From Bacillus mojavensis RO-H-1 = KCTC 3706 (GTDB taxonomy: Bacteria > Bacillota > Bacilli > Bacillales > Bacillaceae), in contig NZ_JH600285.1 of NCBI RefSeq assembly GCF_000245335.1, positions 118,048 to 182,047 of the forward strand: DNA of 64,000 bases, in the 5' to 3' direction. The notes below the pieces were generated by a model that saw only the letters and a program-made list of their open reading frames with translations, was not told the origin of the DNA and ran no database searches. This document shows, piece after piece, positions 11,184 to 19,351 of this stretch (the first letter of the stretch is position 1; every line of letters begins with the position of its first letter). A program made the translations under genes and the position numbers.

Positions 11184-11246
11184 GTCATCACCTCTTGGAA
11201 TTTATAAGAACATAATATCATCTCTAAGTAAAAAGTCAATATTATT

Positions 11247-11261
11247 TTATAATCATTATAA
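11247..11261 (-). promoter_or_regulatory. katA: PerR box of katA
   Basis: TTATAATCATTATAA matches the consensus TTATAATNATTATAA at every fixed position. It lies in the intergenic region directly upstream of katA. Confidence 0.93.
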
Positions 11262-11424
11262 AATAATCATTTATATAATGCGATAAAAACTATTAAATAA
11301 AGCAGAAAACCCTTGGCAGAACAGCTAAATAGAGATGATATAGGGTTCAAAGAAAAAAGCGCTATTTGCGAATATGAAAAGTAAGTGATAAACATTAATA
11401 CAAAAAATATTGGATAAAAAAGAG

Positions 11425-11454
11425 TTGACATATCGGAATAATTTGAATTAACAT
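11425..11454 (+). promoter_or_regulatory. ssuB: ssuB promoter with CymR-like box
   Basis: TTGACA and TAACAT (18-bp spacer; TTAACA at 17). The bases straight after the -35 read TATCGGAATA, close to the ATNGGAATT core of CymR sites. The tcyP promoter has the same arrangement at 37138. CymR control of ssu genes is established in strain 168. Confidence 0.7.
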
Positions 11455-11481
11455 GATATTCAAACAAAAAACAATTGGGCA

Positions 11482-11546
11482 GCTGATCGGACCGCCGAAG
11501 GCTCTCATCTCTACAAAAAACAGAGATGGGGGCCTTTTTGTTTTTT
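11482..11546 (+). terminator. ssuB: ssuB leader: conserved hairpin plus terminator
   Basis: GCTGATCGGACCGCCGAAGG opens with a TCGG-ACCG-CCGA hairpin. Then AAGGCTCTCATCTCT pairs with AGAGATGGGGGCCTT across a 9-nt loop and is followed by T-runs. It lies between the ssuB promoter and start, so it looks like an attenuator. The 23-base segment matches the senS leader at all but two positions. Confidence 0.7.
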
Positions 11547-11581
11547 TAGAAGGCGGGGTTGGCAGAAGGAGAGGGATAAAA

Positions 11582-12349
11582 GTGGCTGTGACCATCAGTA
11601 TCAAGGAAAAAGCATTTGCTCAAGAAGGCCGCAAAACTGCGGTTTTGGAGAATATCCAATTATCAATTGCACCGGGTGAGTTTTTAACGCTCATCGGACC
11701 GAGCGGATGCGGAAAAAGCACACTTTTAAAGATAATTGCAGGACTTGATTCTGATTTTATCGGGCGTATCGAAATTAACGGACGGCATGTGACTGCACCA
11801 GGTATTCAGCAAGGATTTATTTTTCAGGAACACCGTCTCTTTCCTTGGCTGACGGTTGAGCAGAATATTGCCGCCGATTTGAATTTGAAAGATCCAAAAG
11901 TCAAACAAAAGGTAGATGAACTGATCGAGATTGTCAGATTAAAAGGATCAGAGAAAGCATATCCGCGTGAGCTGTCGGGCGGTATGTCTCAAAGAGTGGC
12001 CATCGCACGAGCTCTTCTGCGGGAGCCGGAGGTGCTGCTTTTGGATGAACCGTTCGGTGCGTTAGACGCGTTTACTCGAAAACACCTTCAAGACGTGCTG
12101 CTGGATATATGGCGGAGGAAAAAAACAACGATGATACTCGTCACTCATGATATAGATGAAGCTGTTTATTTAGGGAATGAGATTGCGATCCTAAAAGCCA
12201 AACCGGGAAAAATTCATAAGCTGATGCCAATTCATCTGGCTTATCCCCGAAACAGGACTACGCCTGATTTCCAAGCGATCAGACAGAAGGTGCTGTCGGA
12301 ATTCGAAAATACAGAAGACGTTGAGTATGCAGAAGGATCAGGGATATAG
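11582..12349 (+). CDS. ssuB: Sulfonate ABC transporter, ATP-binding protein SsuB
   Basis: A 255-residue ATPase powering uptake of aliphatic sulfonates. Walker A is GPSGCGKST, the signature [15 protein letters not shown], Walker [13 protein letters not shown], and the H-loop VTHDIDEA. The start is GTG at 11582 with AGAAGGAGAGGG upstream; the longer in-frame reading runs through the leader terminator and is rejected. It is the first gene of ssuBACD-ygaN, whose members lie 0-18 bp apart. Regulation by sulfur supply through CymR is known for this operon. Confidence 0.95.
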   Translation: MAVTISIKEKAFAQEGRKTAVLENIQLSIAPGEFLTLIGPSGCGKSTLLKIIAGLDSDFIGRIEINGRHVTAPGIQQGFIFQEHRLFPWLTVEQNIAADLNLKDPKVKQKVDELIEIVRLKGSEKAYPRELSGGMSQRVAIARALLREPEVLLLDEPFGALDAFTRKHLQDVLLDIWRRKKTTMILVTHDIDEAVYLGNEIAILKAKPGKIHKLMPIHLAYPRNRTTPDFQAIRQKVLSEFENTEDVEYAEGSGI

Positions 12350-12366
12350 AAGGGGCTGAAGCAGAG

Positions 12367-13368
12367 ATGAAACAAGGAATCATTGTATTGGCATCTATTT
12401 TTTTTCTGCTGGCAGGATGCGGAGCAAATGGAGCCAGCGGTGACAAAAAACCATTGAAAGAAATTCGGATCGGAATACAGCAAAGCTTAAGCCCGCTTTT
12501 AATTGCCAAGGAAAAAGGCTGGTTTGAAGAGGCTTTTGAAAAAGAAGGCATCAAGGTGAAATGGGTGGAATTTCAAAGCGGGCCGCCACAATTTGAAGGG
12601 CTTGCAGCAGATAAACTTGACTTTTCTCAAGTCGGCAATTCACCAGTAATCGCTGGGCAAGCGGCAGGCATTGATTTTAAAGAAATCGGCTTGTCTCAGG
12701 ACGGATTAAAGGCGAACGGCATACTTGTGAATCCAGACAGCGGGATTAAGGAGGTCAAAGATTTAAAAGGAAAGAAAATTGCTGTAGCGAAAGGCAGCAG
12801 CGGCTTTGACTTTTTGTATAAAGCGCTTGATCAATCAGGTTTGTCAGCTGATGACGTGACGATTATTCAGCTGCAGCCTGATGAAGCGGCTTCTGCGTTT
12901 GAAAACGGTTCGGTTGACGCTTGGTCCATCTGGGAGCCGTACCTATCCTTAGAAACAATCAAACACGGAGCAAAACTTCTTGTGAATGGTGAAAGCACCG
13001 ATTTATATTCACCAGGGTTTACATTAGTGAGAACAACATTCTCTAAGGAACATCCAGACGAAGTGGTCCGTTTTCTGAAGGTTTTTAACCAGGCGGTTGT
13101 ATGGCAAAAGGAACATCCGGATGAAGCGGCTGACTTGTATGCAAAAATAAAAGATCTCGATAAAAAGGTCGTAGAAAATGTGCTGAAAAATACGGAGCCT
13201 CTGAATGAGGTTATTCGTGAAGACATTATAAAAGCGCAGCAGGAGACAGCGGATTTTCAATTTAAAACAAAAGCGATAGATAAGAAAATTGATGTGAGAG
13301 AAGTTGTTGATAATTCATTTATCAAAAAAGTGTTAAAGGAAAACGTCTCTGGAGGTGATCCATCATGA
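12367..13368 (+). CDS. ssuA: Sulfonate-binding lipoprotein SsuA
   Basis: A 333-residue solute-binding protein that delivers sulfonates to SsuBC. The signal peptide ends in the lipobox LLAGC with lipidated Cys18, so the protein is tethered to the outer membrane face. The body has the NMT1/SsuA-like periplasmic fold, with conserved FSQVGNSPVIAGQAAG and GSSGFDFLYKAL segments. It starts 17 bp after ssuB and its stop overlaps the ssuC start as ATGA. Confidence 0.95.
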   Translation: MKQGIIVLASIFFLLAGCGANGASGDKKPLKEIRIGIQQSLSPLLIAKEKGWFEEAFEKEGIKVKWVEFQSGPPQFEGLAADKLDFSQVGNSPVIAGQAAGIDFKEIGLSQDGLKANGILVNPDSGIKEVKDLKGKKIAVAKGSSGFDFLYKALDQSGLSADDVTIIQLQPDEAASAFENGSVDAWSIWEPYLSLETIKHGAKLLVNGESTDLYSPGFTLVRTTFSKEHPDEVVRFLKVFNQAVVWQKEHPDEAADLYAKIKDLDKKVVENVLKNTEPLNEVIREDIIKAQQETADFQFKTKAIDKKIDVREVVDNSFIKKVLKENVSGGDPS

Positions 13369-14195
13369 AAGCAGAGGCTGCAGGTTCACTGCCGAAAGCA
13401 AATGCTGAAGCGATACAAAGAAAGCCCCATAGAATCAAATACGGGTGGGCAAAGGGGCTTCTGCTGCCTGCTGTGCTCATAGCCATCTGGCAGGTGATCG
13501 GCAGTCTTGGCATCGTGTCGGCGACAGTGCTCCCTACTCCTGTTGCGATCTTGCTGACGTTTAAAGAGCTCATTTTGACAGGCGAGCTCTTTGGCCATCT
13601 GCAAATCAGTATATACCGCGCAGCGCTTGGTTTTGTACTTGGTGCGGGGCTTGGACTTTTGATCGGTATTTTGGCCGGATTCTCTAAACGGACGGAATTG
13701 TATCTTGACCCATCATTGCAAATGCTCAGAACCGTTCCGCATCTGGCTGTCACACCGCTGTTTATTTTATGGTTCGGTTTTGATGAAATATCTAAAATTT
13801 TGCTGATTGCGCTCGGTGCTTTTTTCCCTGTGTATATCAATACATTTAACGGCATTCGCGGAGTTGACGCTAAGCTGTTCGAAGTTGCCCGGGTGCTTGA
13901 ATTTAAATGGCACCAGCAGATGATAAAAGTGATTGTGCCAGCATCCCTGCCCAATATATTGCTCGGCATTCGTTTATCGCTAGGTATTGCATGGCTTGGG
14001 CTTGTTGTAGCGGAGCTGATGGGATCGAGTTCTGGGGTCGGTTACATGATCATGGATGCCAGACAATTTTCACAAACGAATAAAGTGTTTGCCGGGATTA
14101 TCATTTTTGCGGTGGTTGGTAAGCTGACGGATTCTTTTGTCAGGTTGCTTGAACGAAAGCTATTAAAGTGGAGAAACAGTTACGAGGGAAAATAG
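13365..14195 (+). CDS. ssuC: Sulfonate ABC transporter permease SsuC
   Basis: A 276-residue membrane permease with about six hydrophobic segments. The cytoplasmic coupling motif [20 protein letters not shown] corresponds to the EAA loop of BPD_transp_1 permeases. GGAGGTGATCC precedes the ATG, which overlaps the ssuA stop. Partner of SsuB and SsuA. Confidence 0.95.
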   Translation: MKAEAAGSLPKANAEAIQRKPHRIKYGWAKGLLLPAVLIAIWQVIGSLGIVSATVLPTPVAILLTFKELILTGELFGHLQISIYRAALGFVLGAGLGLLIGILAGFSKRTELYLDPSLQMLRTVPHLAVTPLFILWFGFDEISKILLIALGAFFPVYINTFNGIRGVDAKLFEVARVLEFKWHQQMIKVIVPASLPNILLGIRLSLGIAWLGLVVAELMGSSSGVGYMIMDARQFSQTNKVFAGIIIFAVVGKLTDSFVRLLERKLLKWRNSYEGK

Positions 14196-14215
14196 ATGAA
14201 AAAGGAGAGATTGAT

Positions 14216-15352
14216 ATGGACATTCTTTGGTTTATTCCGACGCATGGAGACGCAAGGTATTTAGGGTCGGAAAGCGATGGACGGACGGCGGATCATGAAT
14301 ACTTTAAACAAGTGGCGCAGGCCGCTGACAGGCTAGGGTATACAGGCGTCCTACTGCCGACGGGAAGATCGTGCGAGGACCCTTGGCTCACCGCCTCGGC
14401 GTTAGCGGGAGAAACAAAAGACTTAAAGTTTTTAGTCGCGGTACGGCCCGGGTTAATGCAGCCTTCTCTTGCAGCCAGAATGACCTCTACCTTAGATCAC
14501 ATTTCAGATGGACGGCTCTTGATTAATGTTGTGGCAGGAGGTGATCCGTACGAGCTAGCCGGGGACGGACTGTTTATCAGTCATGATGAGCGCTATGAAG
14601 CAACGGACGAATTTTTAACTGTTTGGCGGGGGCTTTTGCGCGGAGAAACGGTTACCTTTGAAGGAAAACATATTAAAGTGGAAAACAGCAATCTGCTATT
14701 CCCGCCGCGGCAAACACCGCACCCGCCTATCTATTTCGGCGGATCCTCACAGGCTGGAATTGAAGTCGCGGCAAAGCATACAGATGTGTATTTAACGTGG
14801 GGGGAGCCTCCTGAGCAGGTAAAAGAAAAGATTGAGAGAGTCAAAAAACAAGCGGAAAAAGAGGGAAGAACTGTGCGGTTCGGCATCAGGCTTCATGTGA
14901 TCGCACGTGAAACAGAACATGAGGCGTGGGAAGCGGCTGAGCGTTTAATCAGCCATTTGGATGATGACACGATTGCCAAAGCACAGGACGCTTTGCGCCG
15001 TGCTGATTCTTCGGGTCAAAGGCGGATGGCTGAGCTTCATCGAGGCGATCGGACAAAGCTTGAAATCAGCCCGAATCTGTGGGCGGGTATCGGCCTGGTC
15101 AGAGGAGGGGCAGGCACGGCTCTTGTCGGAGATCCGCAGACCATTGCCGACCGTATAGCGGAGTACCAGGCCCTCGGCATTGAATCATTTATTTTTTCCG
15201 GCTACCCTCATTTAGAGGAAGCGTACTATTTTGCAGAGCTCGTCTTTCCGCTTTTGCCGTTCGAAAATGAGCGGACAAGGAAGCTTCAGAAAAAAAGAGG
15301 AGAAGCCGTCGGAAACACTTATTTTGTCAAAGAGAATCAAGCATCAGTTTAA
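14216..15352 (+). CDS. ssuD: FMNH2-dependent alkanesulfonate monooxygenase SsuD
   Basis: A 378-residue luciferase-like TIM-barrel enzyme that oxidises alkanesulfonates to aldehyde and sulfite with reduced flavin. It begins [17 protein letters not shown] after AAAGGAGAG; the longer frame overlaps ssuC and is rejected. Conserved segments include [16 protein letters not shown] and [15 protein letters not shown]. No flavin reductase gene lies in the operon, so FMNH2 must come from elsewhere. Confidence 0.96.
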   Translation: MDILWFIPTHGDARYLGSESDGRTADHEYFKQVAQAADRLGYTGVLLPTGRSCEDPWLTASALAGETKDLKFLVAVRPGLMQPSLAARMTSTLDHISDGRLLINVVAGGDPYELAGDGLFISHDERYEATDEFLTVWRGLLRGETVTFEGKHIKVENSNLLFPPRQTPHPPIYFGGSSQAGIEVAAKHTDVYLTWGEPPEQVKEKIERVKKQAEKEGRTVRFGIRLHVIARETEHEAWEAAERLISHLDDDTIAKAQDALRRADSSGQRRMAELHRGDRTKLEISPNLWAGIGLVRGGAGTALVGDPQTIADRIAEYQALGIESFIFSGYPHLEEAYYFAELVFPLLPFENERTRKLQKKRGEAVGNTYFVKENQASV

Positions 15353-15360
15353 GCGAAAAC

Positions 15361-15406
15361 ACAGCCTCCGAGCATGGTATGATAATCAAAAAAGGAGGCT
15401 GTTTTT
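15361..15406 (+). terminator. Hairpin between ssuD and ygaN that includes the ygaN ribosome site
   Basis: ACAGCCTCC pairs with GGAGGCTGT across a 24-nt loop and ends in TTTTT, so it can terminate ssuD transcripts. The GGAGG of its right arm is also the Shine-Dalgarno of ygaN, eight bases before that ATG. Confidence 0.65.
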
Positions 15407-15973
15407 ATGAGAATACTTATTAGTGCCTTTTCTCTGATGGTTATGCTGTCTGCATGCGGAAATACGAAGCACATGGAAATCAAAGAGGCAGATGTTTCAG
15501 ATATTGAAAAAAACAGAATGAAGATTGCGGCTCCACATTCCTTCGCTGCGGAAGTGACTAATATCAACGAAAGCATTTCTGAGGCTGACATGTACATTGA
15601 ACATTACCAAAACGGAAATCTTGTTGAAACGATAGGTCCGATAACTGCTGATTACACGGAAGAAAATCCCGATACATTACAATTTGTTTATTTTGAGAAT
15701 GAGGAAGAGAAGAAAAAAATGAGCACCGTTCACTTTGGCATTGTTGATGAACAAGGGAGCAGCACGGCTGCTTCATCGTTTCAGCGTGACGTCAGCAGTA
15801 TACAGGAAATGACTCAGAATATATCATCAGCGGAGCCGATTTCTTTCGGAAAACCTGTATTGATCGGCAGCAGTATAAAAGATTCTAACGGTACAATGAA
15901 AACCTCTGAAAACAAAAATGAACTGATCAAACATAAAGATGCTCTGCTTTATTATGTTGAATTGCATAAATAG
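15407..15973 (+). CDS. ygaN: Putative lipoprotein YgaN
   Basis: A 188-residue secreted protein with the lipobox LSAC (Cys17). No enzymatic motif is seen; the body is rich in Glu, Ser and Lys. I recall ygaN as the last gene of the ssu operon, which is the reason for the symbol; function is unknown. Its ribosome site is buried in a terminator-like hairpin, which could limit translation of read-through transcripts. Confidence 0.7.
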   Translation: MRILISAFSLMVMLSACGNTKHMEIKEADVSDIEKNRMKIAAPHSFAAEVTNINESISEADMYIEHYQNGNLVETIGPITADYTEENPDTLQFVYFENEEEKKKMSTVHFGIVDEQGSSTAASSFQRDVSSIQEMTQNISSAEPISFGKPVLIGSSIKDSNGTMKTSENKNELIKHKDALLYYVELHK

Positions 15974-15977
15974 AATG

Positions 15978-16000
15978 GACGGCTTAGACCGTCTGTTTTA
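15978..16000 (+). terminator. Weak terminator after ygaN
   Basis: GACGG, loop CTTAGA, CCGTC, TGTTTT. Short stem and short T-tract. Confidence 0.45.
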
Positions 16001-16041
16001 CCGAGCGATGTGCTTGCATTTTAGAATACAACATGATACAT

Positions 16042-16068
16042 TTTAAATCGTAAACATTACGATTTAAA
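16042..16068 (+). promoter_or_regulatory. rpsN2: Zur box of rpsN2
   Basis: TTTAAATCGTAA, ACA, TTACGATTTAAA: a perfect 12-bp inverted repeat carrying the Zur half-sites. The right arm runs into the AAAGGAGG ribosome site of the next gene, so repressor binding would sit at the very start of the transcript. Confidence 0.9.
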
Positions 16069-16080
16069 GGAGGTTTTTTC

Positions 16081-16350
16081 TTGGCTAAGAAATCAAAAGT
16101 GGCAAAAGAATTGAAACGCCAGAAGCTTGTTGAACAATATGCAGCTATTAGACAAGAGTTAAAGGCAAAAGGAGATTACGAAGCCCTCAGTCAGCTGCCG
16201 AGAGATTCAGCACCTGGAAGACTCCATAACCGCTGTATGGTAACGGGCCGCCCGAGAGGATATATGAGAAAATTTAAAATGTCCAGAATTGCTTTTAGGG
16301 AGCTGGTGCATAAAGGCCACATTCCCGGTGTGAAAAAAGCAAGCTGGTAA
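16081..16350 (+). CDS. rpsN2: Ribosomal protein S14, zinc-free paralogue
   Basis: An 89-residue S14 that replaces the zinc-binding form when zinc is scarce. The zinc-ribbon CXXC pairs are absent; only one Cys remains in [19 protein letters not shown]. The start is TTG at 16081 with AAAGGAGG ten bases upstream. A perfect Zur box precedes it, in line with known Zur derepression of rpsN2 (yhzA) in strain 168. Confidence 0.96.
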   Translation: MAKKSKVAKELKRQKLVEQYAAIRQELKAKGDYEALSQLPRDSAPGRLHNRCMVTGRPRGYMRKFKMSRIAFRELVHKGHIPGVKKASW

Positions 16351-16351
16351 G

Positions 16352-16390
16352 AAAAAACTCCGGACGATTACATCGCGCCGGAGTTTTTTT
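16352..16390 (+). terminator. Bidirectional terminator rpsN2/ygaO
   Basis: AAAAAACTCCGG and CCGGAGTTTTTTT arms around a loop that itself contains CGATTACATCG. Between convergent genes; it overlaps the ygaO end. Confidence 0.85.
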
Positions 16391-16841
16391 CATTTTTCTT
16401 GAAGGAAATGACGTAGGATAGGTGCTGGATGATCATGATGATAAATACGACAATAATAGGAAAAAAGGGAATGTGTGACTGAAACAGCGGATAAAAAATG
16501 AGCAGGACAGCGGCGGCAGGCAGTGAAAAGTAGACGGCGATATATGACGCACGGCAGGCTTTTGCCGTCATCATCTGCTCTCTTTCATCCTGTTCCTCAA
16601 ATTCATCTGGCAGCAGGAGATTTTTTGACGCAGAACGTCTTTTCTTTTGTAAATACATATAAACCGCAGCTACCGCAATAAAAAGAATAAACGGGGTGAT
16701 GTTTATTTCAAACATCATCTGGCCGTTCTTTGTGCTGAAAAAGGCTCCAATGCCTTCCGAAGCTTCAAAGTATGCAACCAGTGTCCAGCATGCAAGGCCG
16801 AACAAAACGAGGTGAAATGCCGCTTTTGTTTTCATGCCCAT
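16368..16841 (-). CDS. ygaO: Integral membrane protein YgaO
   Basis: A 157-residue protein with four hydrophobic segments (about residues 8-24, 48-64, 98-116 and 122-142) and a charged cytoplasmic stretch with LPDEFEEQDEREQMM. No known function. It is one base downstream of a small XRE-type repressor gene; such repressor plus membrane protein pairs are often co-regulated. Length equals that recalled for YgaO of strain 168. Confidence 0.8.
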   Translation of the reverse strand: MGMKTKAAFHLVLFGLACWTLVAYFEASEGIGAFFSTKNGQMMFEINITPFILFIAVAAVYMYLQKKRRSASKNLLLPDEFEEQDEREQMMTAKACRASYIAVYFSLPAAAVLLIFYPLFQSHIPFFPIIVVFIIMIIQHLSYVISFKKNEKNSGAM

Positions 16842-16842
16842 A

Positions 16843-17046
16843 TTAGTCTTCCTCCTCTAGCCAAAAGACATCCTCCATTTTCATGGAGAAAGCTTTGCAG
16901 ATTTTTAATGCTAATAACAGTGAGGGAACATAGTCTCCTTTTTCAATTGCTGCTACCGTTTGTCTCGTAACGCCGACCGTTTCTCCGAGTTTTTCCTGAG
17001 AATAGCTGAAGCGCGCTCTGAGCTCTTTCACTTTATTTTTCATCAT
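16843..17046 (-). CDS. ygzD: XRE-family transcriptional regulator YgzD
   Basis: A 67-residue single-domain helix-turn-helix protein: KVKELRARFSYSQEKLGETV then GVTRQTVAAIEKGDYVPS (recognition helix) and KICKAFSMKMEDVFWLEEE. AAGGTGG lies eight bases before the first of two tandem ATGs at 17046, so the longer reading from 17082 is rejected. It probably controls itself and ygaO, which follows after one base. Confidence 0.85.
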   Translation of the reverse strand: MMKNKVKELRARFSYSQEKLGETVGVTRQTVAAIEKGDYVPSLLLALKICKAFSMKMEDVFWLEEED

Positions 17047-17167
17047 GACGTATGCCACCTTCATATTCTCACTTTCTTCCATTGTATAGTTTATTTAACA
17101 TTATGTAAATGTAACTTAACAACATTGTGAAAATAAAAATTTTTTTCGACAAATTTTTTATATTCCC

Positions 17168-17196
17168 TTGACGAAAATTTAATAAACGTGTAACAT
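17168..17196 (+). promoter_or_regulatory. Promoter of tRNA-Gly (TCC)
   Basis: TTGACG, 17 bp, TAACAT (followed by AAT), 41 bp upstream of the tRNA. Confidence 0.7.
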
Positions 17197-17236
17197 AATA
17201 AAAGTCAAAGCGGTGCTGACACCGACAATCACAAAT

Positions 17237-17310
17237 GCGGGTGTAGTTTAGTGGTAAAACCTCAGCCTTCCAAGCTGATGTCGTGAGTTCGATTCTCATC
17301 ACCCGCTCCA
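17237..17310 (+). tRNA. tRNA-Gly (TCC)
   Basis: Acceptor GCGGGTG pairs with CACCCGC; anticodon TCC in CTTCCAA; CCA encoded. A single tRNA gene with its own promoter and terminator. Confidence 0.95.
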
Positions 17311-17322
17311 TACATACGTTAT

Positions 17323-17367
17323 TAACGCAGTGTTTCGTTTCTCAGATAAACGAAGTATTGCGTTTTT
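17323..17367 (+). terminator. Terminator of tRNA-Gly (TCC)
   Basis: AACGCAGTGTTTCGTTT and AAACGAAGTATTGCGTT arms with an internal mismatch, then seven T. Confidence 0.85.
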
Positions 17368-17374
17368 TTATGTA

Positions 17375-17403
17375 AAAAAGAACACGAATCTCGTGTTCTT
17401 TTA
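17375..17403 (-). terminator. Terminator of the 17401-18024 gene
   Basis: AAAAAGAACACGA, loop ATC, TCGTGTTCTTTT; on the minus strand the arm starts at the stop codon and ends in an A/T tract. Confidence 0.75.
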
Positions 17404-18024
17404 CGTAAGCCAATGTACTGTATGGCCGCCGCCGTGAATTTGTTCAAACATTTTCGTTAATGATGTTAAAAGGTTAATGGCGTTTTCTTTTTCAATCGAT
17501 GGCGGGAAAAAGATGATTTGCAGCATGCTTTTTGTATCTGCTGTCACGGGTTTTTGATTGACGTTGGTTTTGAAATCGCCGAAAACACCGTTTTCATCAG
17601 AATAAATTAGTATGTTATCTTTTTCTCCTATTGAAATCCGGACAGGCTCCTGAAGCTTGCCGGCATCATAGATCATAATGGGAAGAGAATATTTTAACGC
17701 GAAAAAATGTATGGTATCATGGGCTGAATCCTCGCTTTCCATGAATTGTTCTTTGGATATCGGGATCAGCATTTGCTCCATCGGCGTTTTTTCTCCCTCG
17801 AATGAAGGGTCCAGCTGCTTAAAGATTGTCTGCCATTCTTTGACGAAAGGCTGGTCCGATATTCCGCCGTCCGCATAGTCAAAAAACAGAGACTCTTGAA
17901 ATAAACGAAGTCTGCCTTTCAGCATTTGCGGAGAGGAGCCGACTTCAATATTTTCATATATCACAGCGGCTGCATTAATTCCTGCCGCACGTTCAGCAAT
18001 AAAAGGATCAAGTTTGATATTCAC
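17401..18024 (-). CDS. Conserved protein of unknown function, possible B3/B4-like fold
   Basis: A 207-residue soluble protein without signal peptide or membrane segment. The patterns NAAAVIYENIEVGSSPQMLK and LPIMIYDAGKL are weakly reminiscent of B3/B4-type domains found in Phe-tRNA synthetase beta chains, but I cannot support that from the sequence alone. It ends in HGGGHTVHWLT. It is divergent from queG and convergent with tRNA-Gly. GGAGTG precedes the ATG. Confidence 0.7.
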   Translation of the reverse strand: MNIKLDPFIAERAAGINAAAVIYENIEVGSSPQMLKGRLRLFQESLFFDYADGGISDQPFVKEWQTIFKQLDPSFEGEKTPMEQMLIPISKEQFMESEDSAHDTIHFFALKYSLPIMIYDAGKLQEPVRISIGEKDNILIYSDENGVFGDFKTNVNQKPVTADTKSMLQIIFFPPSIEKENAINLLTSLTKMFEQIHGGGHTVHWLT

Positions 18025-18107
18025 ATGTATTCACTCCAATTACGGGATATCAACCTATTATACAACGGCTTATTGTTTTATCACAAAGAAAGGAGGCTGT
18101 GCAAAAC

Positions 18108-19254
18108 ATGAACGTTTATCAGCTGAAAGAAGAATTAATTGAATACGCGAAAAGCATTGGCGTGGACAAGATCGGTTTTACGACCGCTGATACATTTGAC
18201 AGTTTAAAAGACCGTTTGATTCTTCAGGAGTCACTCGGATATCTTTCCGGTTTTGAAGAGCCTGATATTGAAAAAAGAAGTGACGCCAACGCTGCTTTTG
18301 CCGAAAGCGAAATCAATCGTGGCCATTGCACTTGCTTATCCTTCGAGAATGAAGGATGCGCCAAGAAGCACGCGAACTGAGCGCAGAGGCATTTTTTGCA
18401 GAGCCTCCTGGGGAAAGGATTATCATGACGTCCTGCGGGAAAAGCTCGATCTTCTGGAGGATTTTCTGAGAAGCAAGCATGAGGATATCAGGACAAAATC
18501 AATGGTCGATACGGGTGAATTGTCTGATCGGGCAGTGGCGGAACGGGCTGGAATTGGGTTCAGCGCCAAAAACTGTATGATTACAACGCCGGAGTACGGG
18601 TCTTATGTGTATTTGGCGGAAATGATTACAAATATACCTTTCGAGCCGGATGTGCCGATTGAGGATATGTGCGGATCATGCACCAAATGTTTAGATGCTT
18701 GCCCGACGGGAGCGCTTGTGAACCCTGGGCAGCTTAACGCTCAGCGCTGTATATCTTTTCTGACCCAGACAAAAGGATTTTTGCCGGATGAATTCCGCAC
18801 GAAAATTGGAAACCGCCTGTATGGATGCGATACGTGCCAAACGGTATGTCCAATCAATAAAGGGAAGGATTTTCATCTTCATCCTGAAATGGAACCGGAT
18901 CCCGAGATTGCAAAACCATTATTGAAGCCGCTTTTAACCATCAGCAACCGTGAATTTAAAGAGAAATTCGGACATGTTTCAGGCTCGTGGCGCGGAAAAA
19001 AACCGATTCAACGGAATGCGATTCTGGCGCTTGCCCACTTTAAAGACACCTCCGCACTGTCTGAACTGACGGAGCTTATGCACAAGGATCCGCGCCCGGT
19101 CATCAGGGGAACGGCTGCCTGGGCGATCGGGAAAATCGGAGACAACACATACGCGGAGGAGCTTGAAAAAGCACTGGAAAAAGAAAATGATGAAGAGGCA
19201 AAGCAGGAAATTGAAAAAGGAATTGAATTGCTAAAAGCCGGCATGACTAAATAA
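18108..19254 (+). pseudogene. queG: queG (yhbA), epoxyqueuosine reductase, frameshifted
   Basis: QueG reduces epoxyqueuosine to queuosine, the last step of queuosine tRNA modification. Two parts overlap in different frames: MNVYQLKEELIEYAKSIGVD to GFEEPDIEK, then EVTPTLLLPKAKSIVAIALA to the end. Removing one A from the A6 run at 18271-18276 joins them into about 381 residues. The C-terminal part has two iron-sulfur motifs, CGSCTKCLDACPTGAL and CDTCQTVCP, plus HEAT-like repeats (WAIGKIGDNTYAEELEKAL). If the insertion is real, the enzyme is lost; a homopolymer error is the simpler reading. AGGAGG lies 11 bases before ATG. Confidence 0.9.
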
Positions 19255-19286
19255 GTCTTGTCCTGACATACGTATAGAGCAGAAGG

Positions 19287-19320
19287 AAAAAACACTTGAG
19301 ATGCAGCCAAGTGTTTTTTC
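19287..19320 (+). terminator. queG: Terminator of queG
   Basis: AAAACACTTG, loop of nine, CAAGTGTTTTTT. Confidence 0.85.
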
Positions 19321-19351
19321 TCTATAAAAAAGTATGTCGGGTGGGGTGAAC

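Noticed and set aside
11453..11581. Longer N-terminus for SsuB
   Set aside because: It would run through the leader terminator; the GTG at 11582 has a proper ribosome site.
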